Part shown: in pieces, positions 8,297 through 15,554 of the stretch | Layout of the letters: every line of letters starts with the position of its first letter | Position numbering within the stretch: the first letter of the stretch is position 1 | Assembly (NCBI GenBank): GCA_965199235.1 | Contig: CBDAQU010000002.1 | Location: 1,612,001 to 1,676,000, forward strand | Source: BOG-908 sp965199235 | GTDB lineage: Bacteria; Pseudomonadota; Alphaproteobacteria; Acetobacterales; Acetobacteraceae | Reading direction: 5' to 3' | DNA length: 64,000 bases | Made by a program: the position numbers and the translations under genes | Notes under the pieces: generated by a model | What the model was told of the DNA's origin: nothing | Databases searched by the model: none | The model's input: only the letters and a program-made list of their open reading frames with translations

Positions 8297-9258
8297 GACG
8301 CGTGTTCCAACATGTCGGCGGGCCGTGGACGCGACCGCGACGCAAGCGGGTTGCCGAGCCTGCCCAGCACGCCGGCCCAGGTGGCGCGCAGCCAGTCGAC
8401 GTAGCCGGCCGGGTCGCGCGTGCGGGCCAGGAAATAGCAGGCGTAGCGGACGTGGTCGGCCGCCAGCCAGCCCCACATCCCGTAGCGCGAGAAGATCCAG
8501 CCGCGGTTGCGGAACTGGCACCACTGCTTCACCGGGTCGGCCGGCACCATGGCGTAGAACGCGCCGCCTAGGATCGGATGGATCTCGGCATCGCAGGAGG
8601 GGTGCAGGAACGTCACCCGCGTGTCGGTCACGATGCGCAGCCCTGCCCGGCTGGCGCGCAGCAGAAACTCCACCTCGTCGCCGCGCATGAACAGCCTTGC
8701 ATCGGGCAGGCCGATGACTGCGAAGGCGCGCGCGGAAATCAGCGCGCCGTTGAACAGGTGAGCGAACCCGGCGATCACTGCCTGCGGGCGCAGCTCGGCC
8801 ACCGTGAAACGGGTGCGGCCGTCCTGCCTGATGGGGAAGGCCAGCCGGGCGGGCGAGGCGGCGTTGCACACCAGCGGACAGGTCAGCGCGCTGCCGGCTG
8901 ACGCCTCTGCGGCCAGCAGCCCTGCCAGGCAGCCCGGATCGGCAGGGCTGCCGTCGTCGTCCATCAGCCAGACATGGGTGGCGCCGCCCTGGAGCGCCGT
9001 GCTGATCCCGGCGGCGTAGCCGGCAGCCGCACCCTGGTTGATCGTCAGCCGAAGCACGTGCAGGCCGTCCGGCATCGGCAGCACCGGCCTCAACAGGGCT
9101 GGCGGCTCGCTCGCGTTGTCCACCACGATCAGCCGGTCGGGCGACCGCGTCTGCGTGTGCAGGGCGGCAAGGCAGCCGGCCAGCATGATCGGCCGGTTAT
9201 GGGTGAGCACGACAGCAGCGACCCTGGCAGGCCGAATGGCGGGCGATGTCTGGGTCAT
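8293..9258 (-). CDS. GT2-family glycosyltransferase (GlfT1/rhamnosyltransferase-like)
   Basis: A 321-aa GT-A glycosyltransferase. It shows the nucleotide-sugar fold start AAVVLTHNRPIMLAGCLAAL, IVVDNAS, the metal-binding WLMDDDGSP and the acceptor motif FMRGDEVEFLLRA, all typical of the GlfT1-like branch. The C-terminal part is Trp/Arg-rich and helical, suggesting peripheral membrane association. ATG at 9258 is preferred because GGAACAGG lies just upstream; a GTG at 9273 is the alternative. It is the first gene of a coupled pair with the GlfT2-like enzyme; the two probably act successively on one glycan, as GlfT1 and GlfT2 do in actinobacteria. Confidence 0.82.
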   Translation of the reverse strand: MTQTSPAIRPARVAAVVLTHNRPIMLAGCLAALHTQTRSPDRLIVVDNASEPPALLRPVLPMPDGLHVLRLTINQGAAAGYAAGISTALQGGATHVWLMDDDGSPADPGCLAGLLAAEASAGSALTCPLVCNAASPARLAFPIRQDGRTRFTVAELRPQAVIAGFAHLFNGALISARAFAVIGLPDARLFMRGDEVEFLLRASRAGLRIVTDTRVTFLHPSCDAEIHPILGGAFYAMVPADPVKQWCQFRNRGWIFSRYGMWGWLAADHVRYACYFLARTRDPAGYVDWLRATWAGVLGRLGNPLASRSRPRPADMLEHAS

Positions 9259-9377
9259 AGCCTGTTCCGACACAGGCGACCGTCACGCACAAATCACCTC
9301 TTCAGAGGCGTCGTTCACAAGCGGCGGAGGGATACGCACCCGCAACAGGCGGACCGGCAGCAGGCGCGTATTGCATT

Positions 9378-9404
9378 TGAGAAGCATTCGCATCTAGAAT
9401 GCGA
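9378..9404. promoter_or_regulatory. Fur-like operator before the porin/DyP operon
   Basis: TGAGAAGCATTCGCA (9378-9392) matches the 7-1-7 form TGAGAATCATTCTCA of a Fur box at 13 of 15 positions. An overlapping inverted repeat, TCGCAT-CTAGA-ATGCGA (9388-9404), follows. The site is about 30-55 bp before the ATG of the OprB-like porin gene at 9433 and upstream of an operon ending in a DyP/EfeB-like peroxidase, which makes iron control plausible. An Irr or Mur-type regulator is an alternative in alphaproteobacteria. Confidence 0.45.
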
Positions 9405-9432
9405 GCGCGCCTGCTGCGGCGCCTTGAACGGG

Positions 9433-10932
9433 ATGACTGGTTTGACAGAGACGAGGGCTTGCGTCGGCGCACAGAGACTCAGCCGGTCGTTGAGGTTGGC
9501 GGGCCTGTTTTGGGCTGCCGCCTCATCGTCGTGGGCAGCGCCGCCGCCTCTCTCCGTTCCGGTCAGCGGCGACCTGACCAACCCGGATAACGGCCAGGGG
9601 TTCGGCGGCTTCCTGGGTAACCTGCAGAAGAGCAACTTCCTGCTCGGCGACCTGTTCGGGCTGCGCACCGCGCTGGCCAGGTACGGCGTATCGCTGGCGT
9701 TCCAGGAAACCAGCGAGGTGCTCGGCAACCCGACGGGCGGCGCCAAGACGGGGGCGGAGTACGACGGGCTGCTGCAGATGATCCTGCAGCTCGACACGCA
9801 GCGTGCGTTCGGCTGGTACGGCGGGCTGTTCAACGTGAGCGCGCTGCAGATCCACGGCCGCAACCTGAGTGCGGAGAACCTGCTGACGCTGCAGACGTCG
9901 AGCGGCATCGAAGCCGACCGTGCGACCCGGCTTTGGGAGCTGTGGTACGACCAGAAATTCCTCGACGAAGACCGTCTGGACATCAAGGTCGGCCAGCAGA
10001 GCCTGGACCAGGAATTCATCGTCACGCCGAACGGCGCGTATTTCCTCAACACCATGTTCGGCTGGCCGCTGGTGCCCTCGCTGGACCTGCCGGGCGGCGG
10101 CCCCGCCTATCCGCTTTCCGCGCTCGGCGTGCGGGTGCGCTACCGGCCGGTGAACGCGGTGACGATCCTGGCCGGCATCTTCAACGGCAGCCCCTCGCCC
10201 AGCGAGGACGGCGACCCGCAGCTGGTCAACGCGTCCGGCACCAGCTTTCCGACCAACGGGCGGCGGCTGGTCTTCGCCGAACTGCAGTACACCTACCCGG
10301 CGGTTGGCAGCCTGGTCTTTCCTGGGGAGGGCGCGCCGCTAGGACACACCTACCGGCTCGGCGCGTGGTACGATTCCGACCGCTTCGCCGACCAGCGCTA
10401 CGACGTGAACGGGGTGTCGCTCGGCTCCCCGCTCAGCGGGGAGCCCCTGCAGCACCGCGGCGACTATTCGATCTACGCGGTGGCCGACCAGATGGTCTGG
10501 CGCCGCAACGACAACCCGAACGAGTCGGTCAGCGTGTTCGGCCGCGCGATGGGCACCCCGCAGGCCGACCGCAACCTGGCCGATTTCAGCCTGAACGCCG
10601 GCGTGGTCTACCACAACCCTGTGACCAACCGGCCAGACGACACGCTGGCGCTCGGCATGGGCTATGCGCATGTCAGCAACCGTGTATCCGGCTTGGACCG
10701 CGACAGCGTGTCGTACATCGTTGCCAGCGAGCCGCCCACCTACAGCGGCATCCGCAGCAGCGAAACCTACGTCGAGGCGTCCTATACCTATCAGGTGCAT
10801 CCGTGGTGGCAGGTCCAGCCCGACCTTCAATACGTGTTCAACCCTGGCGGCGGGATCGCCGACCCCAACAACCCCGGCAAGCGCGTGGGCGACGAACTCG
10901 TGCTCGGCTTGCGCACCAACGTGCTGTTTTGA
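9433..10932 (+). CDS. OprB-family carbohydrate-selective porin
   Basis: A 499-aa outer-membrane beta-barrel protein. A signal peptide covers about residues 1-37 (twin Arg/Ser-rich, then LAGLFWAAASSSWAA). The mature part begins with the OprB-type helix region (FGGFLGNLQKSNFLLGDLFGLR) and continues as alternating amphipathic beta strands, with LDIKVGQQSLDQEFIVTPNG and a terminal aromatic residue in RTNVLF, the usual signal for barrel assembly. ATG at 9433 is chosen; the frame stays open far upstream but only as antisense to the glycosyltransferase gene. It is first in an operon with a beta-propeller and a DyP peroxidase, under a Fur-like box, so its cargo may be iron-related rather than sugar. 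That last step is inference. Confidence 0.85.
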   Translation: MTGLTETRACVGAQRLSRSLRLAGLFWAAASSSWAAPPPLSVPVSGDLTNPDNGQGFGGFLGNLQKSNFLLGDLFGLRTALARYGVSLAFQETSEVLGNPTGGAKTGAEYDGLLQMILQLDTQRAFGWYGGLFNVSALQIHGRNLSAENLLTLQTSSGIEADRATRLWELWYDQKFLDEDRLDIKVGQQSLDQEFIVTPNGAYFLNTMFGWPLVPSLDLPGGGPAYPLSALGVRVRYRPVNAVTILAGIFNGSPSPSEDGDPQLVNASGTSFPTNGRRLVFAELQYTYPAVGSLVFPGEGAPLGHTYRLGAWYDSDRFADQRYDVNGVSLGSPLSGEPLQHRGDYSIYAVADQMVWRRNDNPNESVSVFGRAMGTPQADRNLADFSLNAGVVYHNPVTNRPDDTLALGMGYAHVSNRVSGLDRDSVSYIVASEPPTYSGIRSSETYVEASYTYQVHPWWQVQPDLQYVFNPGGGIADPNNPGKRVGDELVLGLRTNVLF

Positions 10933-10945
10933 AGGCCAGATCGCC

Positions 10946-12136
10946 ATGACGCTCACCGTGAACCGCCTCGCCTCCGCCCTTCGCACCGGCACCCCGAACC
11001 GGCGCGGCATGCCAACCTGCCTGGCATTGGCCCTGGCGCTGGCCGCGACGCCTGCCGCACGCGCCGACCAGCAGCACGGCTTTCTGGAACACGTGCACCG
11101 GCACACGACCTTGACCTCCACGGTCACCGACAACGGCGACCTGAACCCCTACGCGGTGATCGTGGCGCCGGTATCGGCCGGCCGCATCCAGAAGGACGAC
11201 GTGCTGGTCGACAACTTCAACAACATCTCCAACCTGCAGGGGACCGGCACAACGATCGTCGGCTATCGGCCGTCGACCAAGGACACCTACCTGTTCGCCA
11301 AGCTGCCGCAGAACCTGGCGCAATGCCCTGGCGGCATAGGGCTGTCCACCGCGCTGACCATGCTCAAGACCGGCTGGGTGATCGTCGGCAGCACGCCCAG
11401 CAAGGACGGCACGACCGGCACCAAGGGCGATGGCTGCGTGCTGGTGCTAGACCCCAACGGCAAGCTGGTCGCCGTCTGGTCGGGTCCCAGCGTCGACGAC
11501 CCCTGGGGCGACATGGCCGTCGTCGACCGCGGCAGCTCGGCGACCCTGTTCATCAGCATGGCAGGCTTCGGCCTGCCCGGCCCCAACGTGATCGACCCCG
11601 CGACAGGGCTGCCGGCCAAGCACAACAACGCCACCGTCCTGCGCCTGGAGCTGACCGTGCCGGACGGCCGCCCGCCGGTGCTGGTCAGCGAGACGGTGGT
11701 GGGCAACGGGTTCGCGGCCCGCCCGGACCGCGACAACTTCCTGCTGGGGCCGACCGGCCTGGCGCTCGGGGGCGACAACACCTTGTATGTAACCGACGGG
11801 CTCGACAACGTGATAACCGCCATCCCCGACGCGACCACCAGGACCGGCAGCGCCGGCACCGGGCGCGTGGTCACCAGGGACGGGCTGCTCTCCTGGCCGC
11901 TCGCGATGACCTGGACGCCGGAAGGGCATTTGCTGGTCTGCAACGGCAAGGATGGGCGTCTGGTGGAGGTTGATCCTGCGCAGGGACGCCAAATCTACGC
12001 GCAATGGATAAACAACGATCAGGCACAGTCGCCGCCCGGCAACGGCGATCTGTTCGGCATCGCCATGACGCCTGATTCGCGCGGGTTTTACTACGTGATG
12101 GACGATGTCAACACGCTGATGCGCGCAAGCCGGTGA
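10946..12136 (+). CDS. Exported NHL/SMP-30-like beta-propeller protein
   Basis: A 396-aa protein with an N-terminal signal (CLALALALAATPAARA) and a mature part made of repeated strand units typical of NHL or SMP-30-like propellers, for example GPTGLALGGDNTLYVTDGLD and WTPEGHLLVCNGKDGRLVEV. No catalytic residues are evident. ATG at 10946 is 13 nt after the porin stop with AAGG just upstream, and its last codon overlaps the GTG start of the DyP gene, so the three genes form one operon. It is probably periplasmic and could act as a binding or docking partner for the peroxidase or the porin; the exact role is unknown. Confidence 0.75.
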   Translation: MTLTVNRLASALRTGTPNRRGMPTCLALALALAATPAARADQQHGFLEHVHRHTTLTSTVTDNGDLNPYAVIVAPVSAGRIQKDDVLVDNFNNISNLQGTGTTIVGYRPSTKDTYLFAKLPQNLAQCPGGIGLSTALTMLKTGWVIVGSTPSKDGTTGTKGDGCVLVLDPNGKLVAVWSGPSVDDPWGDMAVVDRGSSATLFISMAGFGLPGPNVIDPATGLPAKHNNATVLRLELTVPDGRPPVLVSETVVGNGFAARPDRDNFLLGPTGLALGGDNTLYVTDGLDNVITAIPDATTRTGSAGTGRVVTRDGLLSWPLAMTWTPEGHLLVCNGKDGRLVEVDPAQGRQIYAQWINNDQAQSPPGNGDLFGIAMTPDSRGFYYVMDDVNTLMRASR

Positions 12137-13428
12137 GCTGCCCGTTCCATCCTCCCGCCGCCACGCGCCGCGGGTTGCTGACCGCCGCAGTCGGCTTGGC
12201 CGGCGCCACCGGCCTGGCAAGGGCCGCATCGCTGCCGTCTGACCGGCCGCCGCTGACCAAGACCGCCGGCATGCCGGACGACCGGACCCTGCCTTTCTTC
12301 GGCGAACATCAGAACGGGATCGCCACCCCTGTCCAGGCGCACACCTATTTTGCCGCCTTCGACGTGGTCGCCGACAAGCGCGAGCAGCTGGCAGCGCTGA
12401 TGCAGCGCTGGACCGAGGCGGCCGACAGGCTGACCAGGGGCGTCGAGCTCGGCCAGACCAGCGACCCTGCCGCACCGCCAGGCGATTCCGGCGAGACGGC
12501 AGGGCTGCCGCCGACCCGCCTGACCCTCACCTTCGGCTTCGGCCCCGGACTGTTCAGCAAGGACGGCCGGGACCGCTTCGGCCTCGGTGCGCACCGGCCC
12601 GCGGCGTTCGTCGACCTGCCGCGCTTTGTGGGCGACCAGCTGGCGCCAGAGCGCACCGGCGGCGACCTCTCCGTGCAGGCCTGCGGCGACGACCCGATGG
12701 CGACGATGCATGCCGTTCGTCAGTTGATGCGGCTGGCCTACGGGATCGCGGCCGTGCGCTGGGTTCAGGCCGGCTTCATCCCCGGCTTCGCGCCCACGGT
12801 GACGCCTCGCAACCTGATGGGGTTCAAGGACGGCAGCTTCAACGTTCTGGCCAGCGACCCGGCCGCCATGAACCGTCACGTCTGGGCGGGTGATGAGGGC
12901 GGCGCGTGGATGCGCGGCGGCAGCTACCTGGTCGCCAGGCCGATCCGCATCGCGCTTGAACACTGGGACAGGATGAAGCTCTCCTTCCAGGAGCAGACGG
13001 TGGGCCGCACGAAAGCCACCGGCGCGCTGGCCGGCACGATGCAGGAGTTCGGCCCGCTGGCCCTCGACGCCGCCGACAGCGACGGCAACCCGGTAATGGC
13101 GGAGAACGCGCATGTCCGCCTGGGCGCGCCGCAGAACAACGACGGGGCGCAGATCCTGCGCCGCGCCTACTCCTACGACAACGGCATCAGCATGGTCGCC
13201 GAGCGCTGGCCCCCCTGGCACCAGGGCATGGAGCTCGATGCCGGGCTGCTGTTCATCTGCTACCAGCGCGACCCCCGGACAGGGTTCATCAGGATCTTCG
13301 AAAAAATGTCGAAATTCGACATGCTGAACCAGTTCGTGACCCATGTCGGCGGCGGGCTGTTCGCGTGCCCCGGCGGTGTGCAGGCCGGGCGGTATGTCGG
13401 GCAGGAGCTGTTCGAGACGGTGTCCTGA
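12133..13428 (+). CDS. Tat-exported DyP-type haem peroxidase (EfeB/deferrochelatase-like)
   Basis: A 431-aa member of the dye-decolourising peroxidase family. A twin-arginine signal is visible (TRRGLLTAAVGLAGATGLARA, RR at 12-13). The catalytic GFKDG motif spans residues 230-234 with D233 as the acid-base residue, H327 in NAHVRLGAP is the expected proximal haem ligand and the Arg of RRAYSYDNG the distal arginine. Relatives include EfeB, which folds with haem in the cytoplasm and works in the periplasm, and has been linked to iron recovery from haem. The GTG start overlaps the preceding stop (GTGA). The usual partners EfeU and EfeO are not present; a porin and a beta-propeller occupy their place. 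Confidence 0.9.
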   Translation: MSCPFHPPAATRRGLLTAAVGLAGATGLARAASLPSDRPPLTKTAGMPDDRTLPFFGEHQNGIATPVQAHTYFAAFDVVADKREQLAALMQRWTEAADRLTRGVELGQTSDPAAPPGDSGETAGLPPTRLTLTFGFGPGLFSKDGRDRFGLGAHRPAAFVDLPRFVGDQLAPERTGGDLSVQACGDDPMATMHAVRQLMRLAYGIAAVRWVQAGFIPGFAPTVTPRNLMGFKDGSFNVLASDPAAMNRHVWAGDEGGAWMRGGSYLVARPIRIALEHWDRMKLSFQEQTVGRTKATGALAGTMQEFGPLALDAADSDGNPVMAENAHVRLGAPQNNDGAQILRRAYSYDNGISMVAERWPPWHQGMELDAGLLFICYQRDPRTGFIRIFEKMSKFDMLNQFVTHVGGGLFACPGGVQAGRYVGQELFETVS

Positions 13429-13571
13429 TAAGCTGCTTGACAGGCTTTCGACATTTACAGACGCCTGGGTGTACGAATTTACAGTATTCGGACAGGGCGG
13501 GCGGATGACGCGTGAAACACGCTGCTGCGCATGCGTAGTTGTATAACGCAACGCGCCTGGAGCTTCACCTG

Positions 13572-13754
13572 ATGACCTACTCTGTCCCACCCTGCGACTT
13601 TTATGACGACGGCCTGGTTCACAGTCACCAGTGGGCGAGGAGCACGCCTGCGGGTGGGCGGCATGGCGACGAGCATAGGGGCCATAAATCGGCAGCTGTG
13701 TCGCATGATCACGACGATGGGCTGGTGCACGAGCACCGCTGGGCGCGCTCCTAG
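13572..13754 (+). CDS. Small His-rich protein with a duplicated DDGLVHxHxWARS motif
   Basis: A 60-aa protein beginning MTYSVPPCDF. It carries two copies of the same 13-residue unit: DDGLVHSHQWARS (residues 12-24) and DDGLVHEHRWARS at the very C-terminus, separated by a Gly/His-rich linker (GGRHGDEHRGHK, then SHDH). Eleven histidines in 60 residues suggest metal or haem binding. A GGAG lies about 10 nt before the ATG. It follows the DyP peroxidase by 143 bp on the same strand, with TTGACA and TATAAC-like elements in the gap, so it may have its own promoter. I do not recognise the family. A modified-peptide precursor is possible but no maturation enzyme is nearby. Confidence 0.55.
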   Translation: MTYSVPPCDFYDDGLVHSHQWARSTPAGGRHGDEHRGHKSAAVSHDHDDGLVHEHRWARS

Positions 13755-13758
13755 AGCC

Positions 13759-13786
13759 TGATCGCTTCGGCTACCAGAAACGATTA
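13759..13786 (+). repeat. 28-bp hairpin repeat B, copy 1
   Basis: This copy begins 5 bp after the stop of the His-rich gene and matches 16533-16560 at 24 of 28 positions (shared core GGCTACCAG between TGATCGCT and CGAT). Here the arms are imperfect; in copy 2 they pair perfectly. Both copies sit at the 3' end of a plus-strand gene, so a terminator or mRNA 3'-end role is plausible. Confidence 0.6.
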
Positions 13787-13790
13787 CGTT

Positions 13791-13845
13791 CTAGACCGGT
13801 TTCGCGAGGAGTGTCCGCGAGTAGGCGGACCTCAAACCGGTCTAG
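13791..13845 (+). repeat. 55-bp nested palindrome repeat A, copy 1
   Basis: Outer arms CTAGACCGGTTT and AAACCGGTCTAG (12 bp, perfect) enclose an inner hairpin GTCCGC-GAGTAG-GCGGAC. The same unit recurs at 17310-17363 (inverted) and 46519-46573. This copy lacks the conserved flank of about 60 bp that the other two share. It lies in the gap between the His-rich gene and the convergent XRE regulator, where it could form a bidirectional terminator. Confidence 0.8.
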
Positions 13846-13861
13846 GCGGAGACCGGCCGGG

Positions 13862-14311
13862 TTAGACCGCTCCGGCCGCCTCCACCTGCACCAAGGCCCG
13901 CGCCATCTGGCTCAAGGCCTCCTGGTGCTTCTGATTGTCGATCATTGCAAAGTTCCGGGCCAGTTCCAGGCACATACGCTGCCTGGGGCTGAGTTCGACA
14001 ACCTCGCCGGTCATCGGAATCCCTTCGAAAAACCACGAGATCGAAACGCTCAGGACGCTTGCGATGTCGAACAGCCGGCCGGCTGAGATACGGTTCAGGC
14101 CACGTTCGTATTTGTGGGCCTGCTGGTATGTCACCCCGATCATCGCCGCCAGTTGCTGTTGCGACAGCCCAAGCATGACGCGCCGCTCTCGTATGCGCAT
14201 GCCCACGTGCCTGTCGGCCAGGCTGGCACGCGACATCGGCATCTCCGGCGTTGTGAAGTCGATCGCCAGTTCGGCTTCTGCTTCGTCGCAGACGGTTTGG
14301 ACGTCTGTCAC
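13862..14311 (-). CDS. XRE-family helix-turn-helix transcriptional regulator
   Basis: A 149-aa DNA-binding protein. The HTH_3 domain covers about residues 35-95 (GMRIRERRVMLGLSQQQLAA, then GVTYQQAHKYERGLNRISAG) and is followed by a C-terminal helical segment with WFFEGIP and a Gln/Ala-rich tail, the architecture common in alphaproteobacterial XRE regulators. GTG at 14311 is chosen because GGGAG lies 7 nt upstream; the frame stays open further but runs through the 3' end of phaR in another frame. It lies 64 bp downstream of phaR on the same strand, so the two may be cotranscribed. Targets are unknown. Confidence 0.85.
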   Translation of the reverse strand: MTDVQTVCDEAEAELAIDFTTPEMPMSRASLADRHVGMRIRERRVMLGLSQQQLAAMIGVTYQQAHKYERGLNRISAGRLFDIASVLSVSISWFFEGIPMTGEVVELSPRQRMCLELARNFAMIDNQKHQEALSQMARALVQVEAAGAV

Positions 14312-14375
14312 TTTATTGCTCCCGTTGATCCGCGCCCGCCTCGCTATTTTTGCCCGTCGGTAGCGGGTTGGGCTG

Positions 14376-15053
14376 TCACACTCCTTCGGATTTTCGCCTA
14401 GCGCGCGCCAGACCGGGTGAAACGGCAGCCGGCGCTTCCACGACGTGCCGATTTGCCAGTTGGGCGCGCAGCTGATCGATCTCCTGCTGCATCTCCTCCA
14501 TACGCAATTGCGACTCCAGGATCTCCGCAGGCTGAGGCGCAACGTCTGACTGCTCGGTGCCGGTGGGGCGATAGAACGGGCTGAACAGGCCCATCGCACG
14601 CTCCATCATGGCAATGTTGTTCCGGCGCATCTCTTCAAGTCCCGATGGCAGCAGGCTTCCCATCGTCTGCTGCATGGCTGCCCGCATCTGCTCCTGCTGA
14701 CGGGCAATGGCTGTCATAGTGTGTTCTAGATAGCGTGGGACAAGGCCACCGATGCTGTCGCCGTAAAAGCCGATAAGCTGCCGCAAGAACGTCGTCGGCA
14801 GCAAGGCACGGCCTTTGCTCTCTTCTTCGACGATGATCTGTGTCAGCACGCCGCGGGTTATGTCGTCGCCGCTGCGGGCGTCGTAGACCACGAAATCGCG
14901 GCCGACACGAACCATGTCGGCCAGGTTCTCCAGCGTTATATAACTCGAACTTTCGGTGTTATACAACCGTCGGTTGGCGTATTTTTTAACCACCACGGGC
15001 GGCTGGACGGGCTGGTCTTCGCCGGCCTCGGGCGGTCCCTCGATCTCAGACAT
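14376..15053 (-). CDS. phaR: Polyhydroxyalkanoate synthesis repressor
   Basis: A 225-aa regulator. The PhaR DNA-binding domain is near the N-terminus (VVKKYANRRLYNTESSSYIT, residues about 23-45), followed by the PHB accumulation regulatory domain (RALLPTTFLRQLIGFYGDS) and a C-terminal coiled coil (RMEEMQQEIDQLRAQLANRH). PhaR binds PHA granules and represses phasin and related genes until polymer is present. ATG at 15053 has a perfect AGGAG 8 nt upstream. It is divergent from the phaE-like/phaC pair, with a shared control region of about 140 bp in which autoregulation would be expected. Confidence 0.93.
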   Translation of the reverse strand: MSEIEGPPEAGEDQPVQPPVVVKKYANRRLYNTESSSYITLENLADMVRVGRDFVVYDARSGDDITRGVLTQIIVEEESKGRALLPTTFLRQLIGFYGDSIGGLVPRYLEHTMTAIARQQEQMRAAMQQTMGSLLPSGLEEMRRNNIAMMERAMGLFSPFYRPTGTEQSDVAPQPAEILESQLRMEEMQQEIDQLRAQLANRHVVEAPAAVSPGLARARRKSEGV

Positions 15054-15193
15054 TGGGGTGCTCCTGCCGGGTTCTCCTTGCCTCGCGGCGAAGCCTAGCA
15101 TGGGAGCGACCCGGCCACCAACCGCGGAGAGCTTGCTTGCGCGGGCGTCCCTTCGGACTATACCGCCTCTGCAAGGATGATCGGGCATGGCGC

Positions 15194-15541
15194 ATGGCGG
15201 GGGACCCGGACGGATACAATGCGGACCTAACCCGCGACTGGGTGACGATCTGGCAGAGCGAGGTCAACGCCGCGGCGACGGACCGGGAGCGCGCGGAAAC
15301 CTTGGCGAGAATCGCGACAGGCTGGAGCCGTGGGAGCGCCACGCCGCCCGTGCTGCCGGTCCAGGCTGATGGACCGGCCGGACACGCCGCGCGCCAACCA
15401 TCGCCTCGGCCCGCGTCCGCTGATGCTTCACCTGCTGCCGGCGACGGGCCCGTCGCCGACCTGGCCCTCCGCGTGGACGAACTGGTCCGCCGCGTCGGCG
15501 AACTGGAGCGGCTCCTGGCCGGACTGGCCCCTACGCACTGA
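15194..15541 (+). CDS. PhaE-like small subunit candidate
   Basis: A 115-aa protein: an N-terminal amphipathic helix with DWVTIWQSEVNAAATDRERA, a Pro/Ala/Ser-rich linker, and a C-terminal heptad helix LALRVDELVRRVGELERLL. That order resembles a much shortened PhaE, the partner of class III PHA synthases, which is normally about 300 aa or more. Its stop is 13 bp before the phaC start. ATG at 15194 is in the right frame but has only a distant AAGGA; the N-terminus is uncertain. The link to PhaE rests on context, the Trp-containing helix and the terminal coiled coil. It could also be a phasin-like or granule-targeting protein. Confidence 0.5.
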   Translation: MAGDPDGYNADLTRDWVTIWQSEVNAAATDRERAETLARIATGWSRGSATPPVLPVQADGPAGHAARQPSPRPASADASPAAGDGPVADLALRVDELVRRVGELERLLAGLAPTH

Positions 15542-15554
15542 CCCGGCGGCCTGC

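Noticed and set aside
8974..9432. Longer N-terminus for the porin gene
   Set aside because: The open frame upstream of 9433 is antisense to the glycosyltransferase start and crosses the Fur-like promoter region; the signal peptide begins after 9433.
13572..13754. RiPP precursor interpretation of the His-rich peptide as a firm call
   Set aside because: No radical SAM, YcaO, DUF692 or protease gene is nearby, and the repeat could simply bind metal; kept only as an alternative.
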